Assembly: GCA_002049455.2 (NCBI GenBank)
Contig: KV919242.1
Span: 1 to 41,740, forward strand
Direction of reading: 5' to 3'
DNA from: Porphyra umbilicalis
Lineage: Eukaryota; Rhodophyta; Bangiophyceae; Bangiales; Bangiaceae
Length of the DNA stretch: 41,740 bases
Positions 7,902-18,200 of the stretch are shown piece by piece. Below the pieces are notes generated by a model. It ran no database searches and had not been told where the DNA came from. It saw only the letters and a program-made list of their open reading frames with translations. The first letter of the stretch is position 1. The number at the start of each line of letters is the position of its first letter. A program made the translations under genes and the position numbers.

Positions 7902-10443
7902 TCACAGGTCCGTTGTGAAGCGCTGGCAGCGGCTCAGCAGGATGAGCCGCACCGGGCAGGGGTCGGCCGCGCGGGCCTTGGCGTCGACCGCCACGCCCGG
8001 GGACGGGGGCTCCCCCTCCTCCCCACCCTCGCCGGCCGCCGCCGCTGCGGCGGCGGCGGCCGCTGCCGCCGCCTTGCCCCGCACGGGCGTCGTCGGCGCG
8101 TGGCGCGTCGGCCCAAAGCGCACCCCGTACTCCTCGTCCCCGTCGCGGGGCGCAAAGAAGAGCAGCTGGCGGCCCGGGGCGCCCCCCCCCGCGCCGTCGC
8201 CGGCGCGCGGCGGGCCGCCCGGGCCCGCCACGTCGAGGCCCGCCACCTTCTCCCCCGCCTCCACGTGCGCGCGGAGTTTGCGCTCGAGCACCTCGGCGGT
8301 GAGGGCCCCCGACGCCACCTCCTGCGCGTAGCGGGCGGCGACGGGGTGCAGCGGCGCCGCATCAAAGGCAAGCATGGCGACGAGCGCGCTCGCCACGTCG
8401 GGCACGTAGCGGGTCAAGTTGCGCCGCCGCGCCGCGCGGTCCTTGGCCGCCGCCCGCTTGGCGATTTTGGCACGCAGCTGGTTGCCACACGCCATGATGG
8501 CTTTGCGGACGGAGCGCTGCAGCGCCTCGGCGTCGTCGGCAATGTACTCCTTGCCGGTGCCCTTGAAGGGGATCCGCGTCGAGACGATGGAGCAAAAGAC
8601 GCCGACGCGGTCGGTCGACGGGTTGATCTTGTACGCCGTCCAGTTGATGCGCTTGAGGGCGGTGCGGGTGACCACGTCGTTGCCCCCCTCAAACAGCAGC
8701 GGGATGCGGTTGGCAAAGCGGTACACGGACAGGCCCGGCTTCATGACGCTCCCGCCGAGGGCGACGGCCACCTCCACAATGAACGGGTGGCCCTCAAAGG
8801 CGCCCGCCGACTCGGCGTGGGTGACGACCAGCTCGGGGCGGAGCTCCTTCATCACCCCCAACCGCAGGTTGTACTCGCCCGCGGGGGAGAGGCACGCCCC
8901 CGACGGGTCTGCAAAGCGGGTGACGGATTGGAAGAGCGCGTGGATTTGGCGCACGTGGTTGAGGTCGACGCCGCCGACTGTCAAGTCGGCGGGGAAGCGG
9001 GGGCCGAGCTCCGCCAGCAACCGCCCCGCCAAGTCGGGGGAGATGGCCGAGAATTGGGTGGTGAGGAACGCGGTGAGGGGCGTCTCGGGGGGCATCTCGT
9101 TGAGCAGCGCCCGCAGCAGCAGCTGGTTGACCGCCGCCGGGTGGTGTTTGACTTCGGCCGCGGGGGGGGCATCGCGTCGCACCGGCGGGCAAAGGTTAGG
9201 GAGAAGGAGGATTTGTCGACGCGGCCAGGCGTGGCGCCGGGCGCGCCGCCGTCGGTGGCGCCGCCCGCCACCCCGCCGTCGCCGTCAACGGGCAGCGGGC
9301 GCGACGCGGCGCCGCCGACGCCGCCGAGCGCCGTTGCGCACCCGTCGGCCGAGTAGCGGAGCACCAGATGTGCGTACGGGGTGATGACGGCCAGCTGGCG
9401 GAGGTAGGCGACGATGCGGTGCTTGTACATGGTCCACGCCCCCTCAATGGTCACGCTGACCTTGGTGCCCCGCCAGCCGCCGACGTTAGCCACCTGCGTG
9501 TGGGATAGGATGACCGGCTTGTTGGCGGCAATGTCAATATCGAGCGTGCAGTGCGTGACGGGCGACGTCGGGGAGGTGGCGGTGACGATGGACACGGGGA
9601 GGCCCGTCGACATTTTGGCCCAGATGAGGGCCATCTTGGAGCCGAGCCCAAACTTGCCCCGCGACTGCCGCACCCGGTAGTTGGTGCCGGCGAGGACGAC
9701 GCCCATCATTGACGGCACCTGCTCGTGTGGCATGCCCGTCCCATTGTCCTCACACGTGATGCGAAAGACGCCCGTCTCGCCGGCGCGGTAGCGGGGCGCC
9801 GACGCTGTCGGTATGCCGGCGGCCACCGCCGCCGGCCCGCCGCCCCCCCCGCCACCCCGTCTGTCGACGCGCCCGCGGCGTCGGTGCCTTGACTCGGGTC
9901 CATGCTCATGGACGCGAGGGGCGTCCCCCCGCCGCCCTCTGCTGCCGCAACCGCCGCCGCCACCGCGGCGGCGACCGCCGCCGCTGGGTCCTTGGCCGCC
10001 TTGGCCGCCGCTTTCGCGGCCTTGGCCGCCTCCTTGGCCGCCTCCTTGGCCTCCTTGGCCGCCGCCCGCCGCTCCTTGGCGCTCACCGGCGCGGCGTACA
10101 AGCCTAGGTCCGTCCGCGTCGCCGCCTGCTCGAGGCCGACGAGCGCCCGAAAGGACGACGCCGACAGCGCCTCAATCGCAATGTGAATGTCGGGCGGCGC
10201 GGGCACCGCCTCGGCAGCGTCGAGGGAGTTTTCCACCAGCTCCCGCACGGTCGTGTAGAGGCTCTTGCCGGCATTGTCAAAGCCCGCAATGTTCTTGTTG
10301 TCGGCGAAAAACTGGGCGGGGGACTTGACTTGGAGCTTGGCGCGCTCGAGCGGCGCCCCGTCCGCGGCGGCGGCGGCCGACGCGCGGGGCTTTTTGCGCG
10401 CCGAGGCGATGCCGCCGTCCGTGACGGCGCGCTTGCCCACCAT
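7902..10443 (-). CDS. TOP6B: DNA topoisomerase VI subunit B, with two homopolymer frame breaks
   Basis: TOP6B is the ATPase (GHKL/Bergerat fold) subunit that works with the Spo11-like A subunit to pass DNA duplexes; in plants it supports endoreduplication. Read from ATG 10443: SPAQFFADNKNIAGFDN, the N box VRELVENSLDAAE (residues 67-78), then an Ala/Lys-rich insertion (about 128-170). In a second frame come TCEDNGTGMPHEQVPSMMG and GTNYRVRQSRGKFGLGSKMA (ATP lid region). In a third frame come FLTTQFSAISPDLAGRLLAE, PFIVEVAVALGG, NRIPLLFEGGNDVVT and GTGKEYIADD, ending at the stop 7904-7902. Frames change at runs of eight C (9843-9850) and eight G (9162-9169) on the plus strand. A 1-2 base correction at each restores about 845 residues, slightly long for the family because of Ala-rich inserts. 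Identity is secure; the breaks are probably sequence errors. Confidence 0.92.
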
Positions 10444-10527
10444 GGTGACAGCAGGGAGGGGAAGGTAAAAGGGGGGGGAAGGAGGGGGGAGCGGCCGCCG
10501 GGCGAGGGCGAGGGAGCGACGGGCTCA

Positions 10528-11421
10528 GGCCCATTCTTAGCTGCGGCTTCGTTCGTGTGACGCTTCGTGTGACGAGCTCTCAGCTTAGAAAGGTCGCAGT
10601 GGGTCGTCCCTTCGTGTGACAGTGTGAGGCGGAAAATTTTCGATGAATTTAACGTAAGTGATTGTCGGTCAAAGGGCTGACTTCGAGCGCTCGGTTGCTG
10701 GGCTCGGCACGGGCGCACACCGATGCTGTAAAACACAGTGGTTCAACATATGCCATGAAGGCGACGCCTTCGTCGCCCTCCCCTCGTTGCCGACGCCTCG
10801 TTGCCGAGCCAGACAGCCTGAAATTGAACCCTTGGCGCCACTTTCGCGGAACCAGAATAGCCTCCCTGGATGGTCCATGCAGCAGTCTGTGCACGGCCGG
10901 GGAAGAAGTCCATTTGGGGGCGCAGCTTGGGCCCACCATGATACCCGCAGCGTACGCTCGTATCGCGCTGCGGGCGTACTGAGGAATCCTCGAATTTGTG
11001 CTGTCGTACAGAAACGGCGACGGAGAGGCGGCCATCTGCCACAGGGCAGCGTAGGGGGCCAGCTGGTCATTTGGACAAGGCTGGGGGGCGTGGGGCGTCG
11101 CCGACGAAGGGGGAAGACGTGGCCCGACTCGACTGTGGCGTCGCTTTCGGCTGCAGCCAGCAGGAGCCGACGGACTCGAATGTCCATCACACCAGTCGAT
11201 TTGGAATTGATTGTTTCCAAGTTCGCACTTGAAACCGTTCCGCAAGACCAGCACGCCGCAAGGTCGATGTGATCACATGAAGCAACGTCGGAAAGTTCTT
11301 TTCCGACGTTGCTTCGTGTGATCACATGTGATCACATTGTTACGCGTTGCAGCCAATAGCTGGCCGCCCCACATCGTCACATGAACCGTCACACGAACGA
11401 AGCCGCAGCTAAGAATGGGCC
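10528..11421. mobile_element. Non-autonomous inverted-repeat element (MITE-like, PIF/Harbinger-like ends)
   Basis: An 894-bp element bounded by terminal inverted repeats starting GGCCCATTCTTAGCTGCGGC, 35 bp perfect and about 48 bp with two mismatches (10528-10575 and 11374-11421). Both ends are flanked by TCA (10525-10527 and 11422-11424), a likely 3-bp target duplication. A GGCCC terminus with a 3-bp duplication fits the PIF/Harbinger superfamily, although that group usually duplicates TTA/TAA, so the class is an inference. TTCGTGTGAC is repeated next to the left end (10551-10575 and about 10611), like transposase-binding sub-terminal repeats. No transposase is encoded. The element begins 84 bp upstream of the TOP6B start codon and may carry or replace part of that promoter. 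Confidence 0.8.
11269..11325. repeat. Perfect-type hairpin inside the MITE-like element
   Basis: Two 26-nt arms (11269-11294 and 11300-11325) are inverted complements with one mismatch and a 5-nt spacer. Each arm contains a GTGATCAC palindrome at its outer end, and GTGATCAC is repeated once more just downstream (about 11327). It could be a fold-back core or a nested smaller element. Confidence 0.85.
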
Positions 11422-11486
11422 TCAGGCGCGCCCACGGACAGCGCTGACACGCCGGCCGGAACGGCTCGGCGGGCGGCACGCTGGTA

Positions 11487-14275
11487 CAGTCATTACCCAC
11501 TTATATGCGCTCCGCTTATATGGCGGGGCGACATATAGGTGGAGTGATCGCTCGTCTTGATGTAACCTGCTGGTGATTCCCAAATCTGACAAATTGAAGC
11601 GATCGATCGGCATACAGTCGAGGATTGCATCGTCGTATTTTCCGTGTCTGGGGTTCCTGGTGTGCCTGTCGTGGATCCGTGGTTTTTGGCGCTACCGTCG
11701 CCGTCGCCGTTGCCACCATTGGCATCGCCACCGTCGTCACCGCCACCGTCGTCGGCAGCATCCGGATCAGCGTCGCGGATTTTAGGCCCGGCACTGCCTC
11801 CAACCCAAGGCTGTGCCCCGCTGTAGTGCTGCCCGCCTGCCCTTTCGTCTTGCCCTATTGTGGTGGCCCCGAGTTGTGGGGAGCATTGCGTGGGGCTGCG
11901 CGGTGCTTTTTTTTCTTTTTTTTCTTTTCCTCTCGTACTGGTCGGTACAATGGAGTTTTTGGAGCTATTGGCCATTTGTCTTGAGATTCTCTTGCTCGCT
12001 GCTTGTGCGTCCCTGTGCGCTGCCGCCGTGGTGACTCCTCGTGGTTCCCCGGCTTCTCTGAATCGCACGCGTGTGGGCGATGTGGCGGCGGCGGCCGCAG
12101 CCGCCGCGGTGGAGCAAGTGTACCCTGATCCCTCTCCTGAGATCCGTCGGGCCATTGATGTTGCGGCGCAGGCAGCCACTGCGGCGGCTGTCGAGGCGTT
12201 TGGTGGGAATCCTGCGCTTTCGACTGAGCATCCTGTCGGGGAATCATCGGCCACCGCGGACGCGGGTGACCGTGCAGATCAAGACGTGACGGCTAGCGAC
12301 GGTCCGGGGCCGTCGGAGCCGAGCCCGCGGCAAGGGCGTGGGGCGGGTCGCAAGAGGCGGCAGTCTATCTCCTTGGGCGAAAAGTTAGCGCTTATTGAGC
12401 TGCGGGAGAGTGGACAATACAAGTGGTCCGAGATATTGTCAATGTTCCACCTCCCTATTGCCGAGTCCACCGCTCGCGGTATCTACAAGAACCGTGCGCA
12501 ATTCAAGCGCCGGGCGGCGGCGGACGAGAACCTGTCCTGGACGCGCCACCGGCGGTCTTACTTTGAGCAGGTGTCATCCAAGCTTTGGGATTGGTATCAG
12601 ACCCTGCAACGAGTCGGTGCTAAACATCTCCCCGTATCGGGTGGCATTTTGGAGGCCCGTGCCCGGCTCATTGCGGAAGAGCTGGGGGTCACCGGTTTCA
12701 AGGGGTCGCCAAATTTCATCCAGAGGTGGGCACGGCGGTACAACCTGCACAACATTGCCCTTTGGGGTACGGGCGGTTCAGCGGACGCTGCCGGGGCAGA
12801 GCCGCTCATCGCCGAGATTCGAAAGAAGCTCGAGGGGTACAGTCCCGAGAGGATCTACAACGTCGACGAGACGGGGCTCTTCTACCGGTGCATTCCTAAT
12901 CGTGCCTACGTAACTGCCGGTCAGCGCCGGCGGGCGCGCGGGACCAAGGCGATGAAGGCCAAGGACCGGGTCACCCTTGTCTTGGCGTGCAATGCCACGG
13001 GTACGCACAAGATTCCAATTGCTATTATTGGCAAGGCAAAAGAACCGTTGTGCTTCAAGCGACCACGTCAGCCTTGCCCTCTTCCGTACTTTTCCCAGGA
13101 AAGTGCGTGGATGGATGGAGGTGTGTACAAGTCCTGGTTCGAGACGGTCTTTCTACCAGCCGTACGCGGTCGCACGAGACTTCCGGTGGCCCTTATCTCG
13201 GACAACTGCGGCGCCCACGTCGAACTCGAGTGCGATCAAGTGCGCTTCATTCCACTACCGCCGAACTGCACGTCTTTGTACCAACCATTGGACCTGGGAA
13301 TCATCGCGTGTTTGAAGCGTCGGTACAAGAGGCGACTTTTGGACTTGGTCGTCGCGGCATTTGAGTCGGGCCTGAGGAGCAGCGGCCAACCAGCAGCGGC
13401 GGGCGGCGGTGGAAACGGTGCGCCAGCCTCAAGTACGCCGGCGACGGCCCCGGTCGCGAGTGCGCCGTCGGACGCTTCCCCAGAGGCGGCTGAATCGCCC
13501 AACTCAGCCTCGGGTTCCGCGGTAGCCGGTCACCCGAGCAATTCGATGGCGGATGCGGCTATGGCAGCCGGACCTGGCGTTTGGGGGTTTCCTTCAGATT
13601 GGCCAGCCGCAACGCCTGAGCAGGCAGCAGCAGCCCGTCCAGTGAACCGGCGGCGTCTGCCGGCCCGCCGAGCCTCCAGGCGTCCTGTGATGGGTGTCCG
13701 GGAAGGGGCTGGAGCTCACCTCCAAGACGCGGCGGAGATTGTGCTGGCCGAATGGGCTGCCATCGAACCTTCGACGATTGCACACTGTTGGATCAAGTCT
13801 ACGCTTCTTCCCGCCGACGTGGCCGCAGCTGTCAACGCTCAGCACGGGGAATATCGCCAGTCGTCCCATTCGGTGCGTGATGACGTGGAGGCGTGCGTTG
13901 CTTTAATGAGTGGGAGTGAATTTGGGAGGGCGGCGTTTCGTGGTGGCGGTGCCGCCGCTAGCGCGGCTGCGTTGGAAGGCTGGCTGAGGCAGGAGGAGGA
14001 CGAGGGGGTCCGCGCTGCCACGGCTGATGATATTGTGTGGGCTGGGAAGCCAGCGATCGAAGAGGAAGGAAGCAAGGGCGGGGACAGCGACTCGAGCTCG
14101 TCCAGTGGACACGAGTGATCTGTGCTATTTTTGTTTGCACTGCTATTTTTTTTCTTTTTTTGTTGGGTCCGTGCAGGAAGAAGACGACGTCTTCATTTGT
14201 TTTTCTTTTTCTTTAACCTGGCGGTAATCGTCCGTCCTGGGCGGAAAAATGTGGCTTGCATCACGCAATGTACTG
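11487..14275 (+). mobile_element. Putative extent of a pogo/Tigger-type transposon
   Basis: The transposase gene is bracketed by TA-CAGT at 11485-11490 and ACTG-TA at 14272-14277, as expected for Tc1/mariner/pogo insertion at TA. The left end has repeated TTATATG motifs (11510-11540), like transposase-binding modules of pogo-type ends. The two ends otherwise match poorly: only CAGT plus a nearby CATT are shared. The right boundary is therefore tentative. Confidence 0.35.
11950..14118 (+). CDS. pogo/Tigger-type DDE transposase
   Basis: A 722-residue uninterrupted transposase of the pogo/Tigger (CENP-B-like) group, which cuts and pastes DNA at TA sites. A CENP-B N-terminal-like helix-turn-helix starts at about residue 139 (ISLGEKLALIELRESG). 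A second Tc5/CENP-B HTH covers about 208-265 (ILEARARLIAEELGV, PNFIQRWARRYNL). The catalytic triad is Asp306 (YNVDETGLFYR), Asp418 (ALISDNCGAH) and Asp448 (SLYQPLDLG), with 29 residues between the last two, typical of this group. An Ala/Ser/Pro insert follows (about 475-590), then the usual C-terminal block containing IAHCWIKSTLLP. All three catalytic residues and the frame are intact, so activity is possible. Oddly, the N-terminus (residues 4-28) is hydrophobic like a signal or membrane segment. Pyrimidine-rich T tracts sit just before the ATG (11907-11935) and after the stop. Confidence 0.9.
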   Translation: MEFLELLAICLEILLLAACASLCAAAVVTPRGSPASLNRTRVGDVAAAAAAAAVEQVYPDPSPEIRRAIDVAAQAATAAAVEAFGGNPALSTEHPVGESSATADAGDRADQDVTASDGPGPSEPSPRQGRGAGRKRRQSISLGEKLALIELRESGQYKWSEILSMFHLPIAESTARGIYKNRAQFKRRAAADENLSWTRHRRSYFEQVSSKLWDWYQTLQRVGAKHLPVSGGILEARARLIAEELGVTGFKGSPNFIQRWARRYNLHNIALWGTGGSADAAGAEPLIAEIRKKLEGYSPERIYNVDETGLFYRCIPNRAYVTAGQRRRARGTKAMKAKDRVTLVLACNATGTHKIPIAIIGKAKEPLCFKRPRQPCPLPYFSQESAWMDGGVYKSWFETVFLPAVRGRTRLPVALISDNCGAHVELECDQVRFIPLPPNCTSLYQPLDLGIIACLKRRYKRRLLDLVVAAFESGLRSSGQPAAAGGGGNGAPASSTPATAPVASAPSDASPEAAESPNSASGSAVAGHPSNSMADAAMAAGPGVWGFPSDWPAATPEQAAAARPVNRRRLPARRASRRPVMGVREGAGAHLQDAAEIVLAEWAAIEPSTIAHCWIKSTLLPADVAAAVNAQHGEYRQSSHSVRDDVEACVALMSGSEFGRAAFRGGGAAASAAALEGWLRQEEDEGVRAATADDIVWAGKPAIEEEGSKGGDSDSSSSSGHE

Positions 14276-15217
14276 TATGCCCATATTATGTACGCCTGGG
14301 TGCGTCCAGTACGCTACCGCAATGCGGTGATGCCGACGAACTTGGCCAACAGCCCACAGAAGCCGCCGTCGGCCTCGTTGGCCACCGGTGGGATCCGCCG
14401 ACGGAAGCGGTGGCCACCCGTGGGAGCCTCTGACAGAAGCGGTGGCCACCAGTGGGAGCCGGACCAGTGAGTTGAGCCACCACCGACGGAACCATCGCGA
14501 TCCCACTGTCTGCTGCCTCATTCAAGGTGCTGGTCAGTTGACCCAGGCCTGGACACGATCTGGCGCAGCAACGGTGCCTTTTCCTCCTCATCTGGCAGGG
14601 ATCCGCCCTTGATCTGACCGAGTGCTTTGGGCTCTTGTGACTACTCCAAGTCACACGAAGCCCTGCCTGCAGTCCGGTGGAGCCTCGAGATTGCAACATG
14701 AACAGGTACTTCTCCACTAACAGGCCCCGCTGTCGATCACTTAATACGACACCTATATTCGAATAGGCTTCTCATCGCGCGTGAGAACCGTTGATCACAC
14801 GCTAATTTGACCGTCTGATCCCCTGCGCGGACACCAAATCGGTTAAAAAAAGAGGGGCTACAATGTATGCCAGCCTGCTATATATGGCAGATCCTTGTTC
14901 TTTGGACCCCCCTCCGTTTCCAGGTCGGACCTGAAGTAAACGTGTTCAAACGTGCTGTCAACACCTGACACGGCCAGCCGCCCAATCGCAGGCGCGGCTT
15001 CGTGGACCGGTTGAATTCATACATTGGTCACGGGAGCCTCGTCCTATCTCTCGAGAATGTCCCGGAACGCACGGACTTGGCGTCGATTGCGGCGGAATCT
15101 TGTGGGGAAATTCTGGCAACCTCTGACAAGCGGCCCGACGCCGCATGTTCCTGTCTCGTCGACTTGGCCACGGTGAGGCAGTGGTGAGGTGGAGGCAGAA
15201 CTCGCGGGAGGTGTACG
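14276..15217. other. Intergenic region, short degenerate repeats
   Basis: From about 14379 to 14465 the motif GTGGCCACC followed by GTGGGA occurs three times at spacings of 30-40 bp, a decayed short tandem repeat. A TATATATGG motif occurs at 14879. No protein or RNA gene is recognised before the satellite begins. Confidence 0.5.
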
Positions 15218-18200
15218 ACGGCATGCAAGTTGCCGCTTGCCGTAGGCGTGCAGTTTGTGCGTTTTGCCGGCGTGGCGGCGGCGGACGTTGAGCTGGACGT
15301 GGTGTCGGGGTTGGTGCAGCTTGTCGTGTGGCACGGCTCGCACGCTGCCGCTTGCCGTAGGCGTGCAGTTTGTACTTTTTGCCGGCGTGGCGGCGGCGGA
15401 CGTGGAGCTGGACGTGGTGTCGGGGTTGGTGCAGCTTGTCGTGTGGCACGGCTCGCACGCTGCCGCTTGCGTTCCGTGTGCCATTAGTTCTTAATGGTGG
15501 CGTGGCTGCGGCGGACGTGGAGCTGGACGTGGTGGAGGGGGTGGTGCGGCTTGTCGAGAGGGACGGTGTGCAAGTTGCCGCATGCGCGCGGCGTGCAGCT
15601 GGTACTTATTGTCGGAGTGACGGCGGCCGACGTTGCCGCGGACGACGAGGTCGCGGGGGTGCTGCGGCTTGTCGTGTAAGACGGCGTGCACGTTGCCGCT
15701 TGCGTGGGGCGTGCACTTTGTGCTTCTTGTCGGCAGGGCTGTGGCCGACGTGGCACTGGACATGGTGGCGGGGGTGGTGCGGTTTGTCGTGTGGGACGGT
15801 GTGTTCGTTGCGCTTGCGTGGGGCGCGCACTTTGTGCTTGTTGTGGGCGTGACTGTGGCGGACGTGGAGCTGGACGTGGTGGCGGAGGTGATGGGGCGTG
15901 TCGTGTACGACGGCGTGCACGTTGGCGCTTGCGTGGGGCGTGCACTTTGTGCTTCTTGTCGGCGTGGCTGAGGCCGACGTGGCGCTGGACATGGTGGCGG
16001 GGGTTGTGCGGTTTGTCGTGTGGGACGGCGTGTTCGTTGCGCTTGCGTGGGGCGTGCACTTTGTGCTTCTTGTGGGTGTGACTGTGGCGGACGTGGAGCT
16101 GGACATGGTGGCGGGGGTTGTGCGGTTTGTCGTGTGGGACGGCGTGTTCGTTGCGCTTGTGTGGGGCGTGCACATTGTGCTTCTTGTCGGCGTGGCTGAG
16201 GCCGACGTGGCGCTGGACATGGTGGCGGGGGTTGTGCGGTTTGTCGTGTGGGACGGCGTGTTCGTTGCGCTTGCGTGGGGCGTGCACTTTGTGCTTCTTG
16301 TCGGCGTGGCTGAGGCCGACGTGGCGCTGGACATGGTGGCGGGGGTTGTGCGGTTTGTCGTGTGGGACGGCGTGTTTGTTGCGCTTGCGTGGGGCGTGCA
16401 CTTTGTGCTTCTTGTGGGTGTGACTGTGGCGGACGTGGAGCTGGACATGGTGGCGGGGGTTGTGCGGTTTGTCGTGTGGGACGGCGTGTTCGTTGCGCTT
16501 GCGTGGGGCGTTCACTTTGTGCTTCTTGTGGGTGTGACTGTGGCGGACGTGGAGCTGGACGTGGTGGTGGGGGTGGTGCGGCTTGTCATGTGGGACGGCG
16601 TGCACGTTGCCGCTTGCGTGGGGTGAGCAGCTGGTGCTTCTTGCCGGCGTGGCTGTGGCGGACGTAGAGCTGGACGTGGCGGCGGAGGTGGTGCGGTTTG
16701 ACATGTGGGACGTCGTCCACGTTGCCGCTTGCGTGGGGTGTGCAGCTGGTGCTTCTTGCCGTGGGTTGTGCAGCTGATGCTTCTTGCCGTCGTGGCTGAG
16801 GCGGACATGGAGTTGGACGTGGTGGCGGAGGTGATGGGGCTTGTCGTGTACGACGGCGTGCACATTGCTGCTTGCGTGGGGTGTGCAGCTGGTGCTTCTT
16901 GCCGTGGGTTGTGCAGCTGATGCTTCTTGCCGTCGTGGCTGAGGCGGACATGGAGTTGGACGTGGTGGCGGAGGTGATGGGGCTTGTCGTGTACGACGGC
17001 GTGCACATTGCTGCTTGCGTGGGGTGTGCAGCTGGTGCTTCTTGTCTGTGTGGCTGTGGCCGACGTGGAGCTGGTCGCGGTGGCGGGGGTGGTGGGGATT
17101 GTCATGTGGGACGGCGTGTTCGTTGCGCTTGCGTGGGGTGTGCAGCTGGTGCTTTTTGTCGGCCTGGCGGTGGCGGGGGTGGTGCGGCTTGTCATGTGGG
17201 ACGGCGTGCGCATTGCCGTTGCGTGCGGTGTGCAGCTGGTGCCTCTTTGTCGGTCTGGCGGTGGCGGGGATGGTGCGGCTTATCATGTGGGACGGCGTGT
17301 TCGTTGCGCTTGCGTGGGGTGTGCAGCTGGTGCTTTTTGTCGGCCTGGCGGTGGCGGGGGTGGTGCGGCTTGTCATGTGGGACGGCGTGCGCGCTGCCGT
17401 TGCGTGGGGTGTGCAGCTGGTGCTTTTTGTCGGCCTGGCGGTGGCGGGGGTGGTGCGGCTTGTCATGTGGGACGGCGTGGGCGCTGCCGTTGCGTGGGGT
17501 GTGCAGCTGGTGCTTTTTGTCGGCCTGGCGGTGGCGGGGGTGGTGCGGCTTGTCATGTGGGACGGCGTGTTCGTTGCGTTTGCGTGGGGTGTGCAGCTGG
17601 TGCTTTTTGTCGGTCTGGCGGTGGCGGGGCTGGTGCGGCTTATCATGTGGGACGGCGTGTTCGTTGCGCTTGCGTGGGGTGTGCAGCTGGTGCTTTTTGT
17701 CGGCCTGGCGGTGGCGGGGGTGGTGCGGCTTGTCATGTGGGACGGCGTGTTCGTTGCGCTTGCGTGGGGTGTGCAGCTGGTGCGTTTTGTCGGCCTGGCG
17801 GTGGCGGGGGTGGTGCGGCTTGTCATGTGGGACGGCGTGCGCGCTGCCGTTGCGTGGGGTGTGCAGCTGGTGCTTTTCGTCGGCCTGGCGGTGGCGGGGG
17901 TGGTGCGGCTTGTCATGTGGGACGGCGCGCGCATTGCCGTTGCGTGCGGTGTGCAGCTGGTGCCTTTTTGTCGGTCTGGCGGTGGCGGGGTTGGTGCGGC
18001 CTATCATGTGGGACGGCGTGTTCGTTGCGCTTGCGTGGGGTGTGCAGCTGGTGCTTTTTGTCGGCCTGGCGGTGGCGGGGGTGGTGCGGCTTGTCATGTG
18101 GGACGGCGTGCGCATTGCCGTTGCGTGCGGTGTGCAGCTGGTGCCTCTTTGTCGGTCTGGCGGTGGCGGGGATGGTGCGGCTTATCATGTGGGACGGCGT

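Noticed and set aside
9162..9850. Programmed ribosomal frameshifting in TOP6B
   Set aside because: Two shifts at plain G8/C8 runs, with further breaks at similar runs in neighbouring genes, are better explained by sequence-length errors; no slippery heptamer and pseudoknot were evident.
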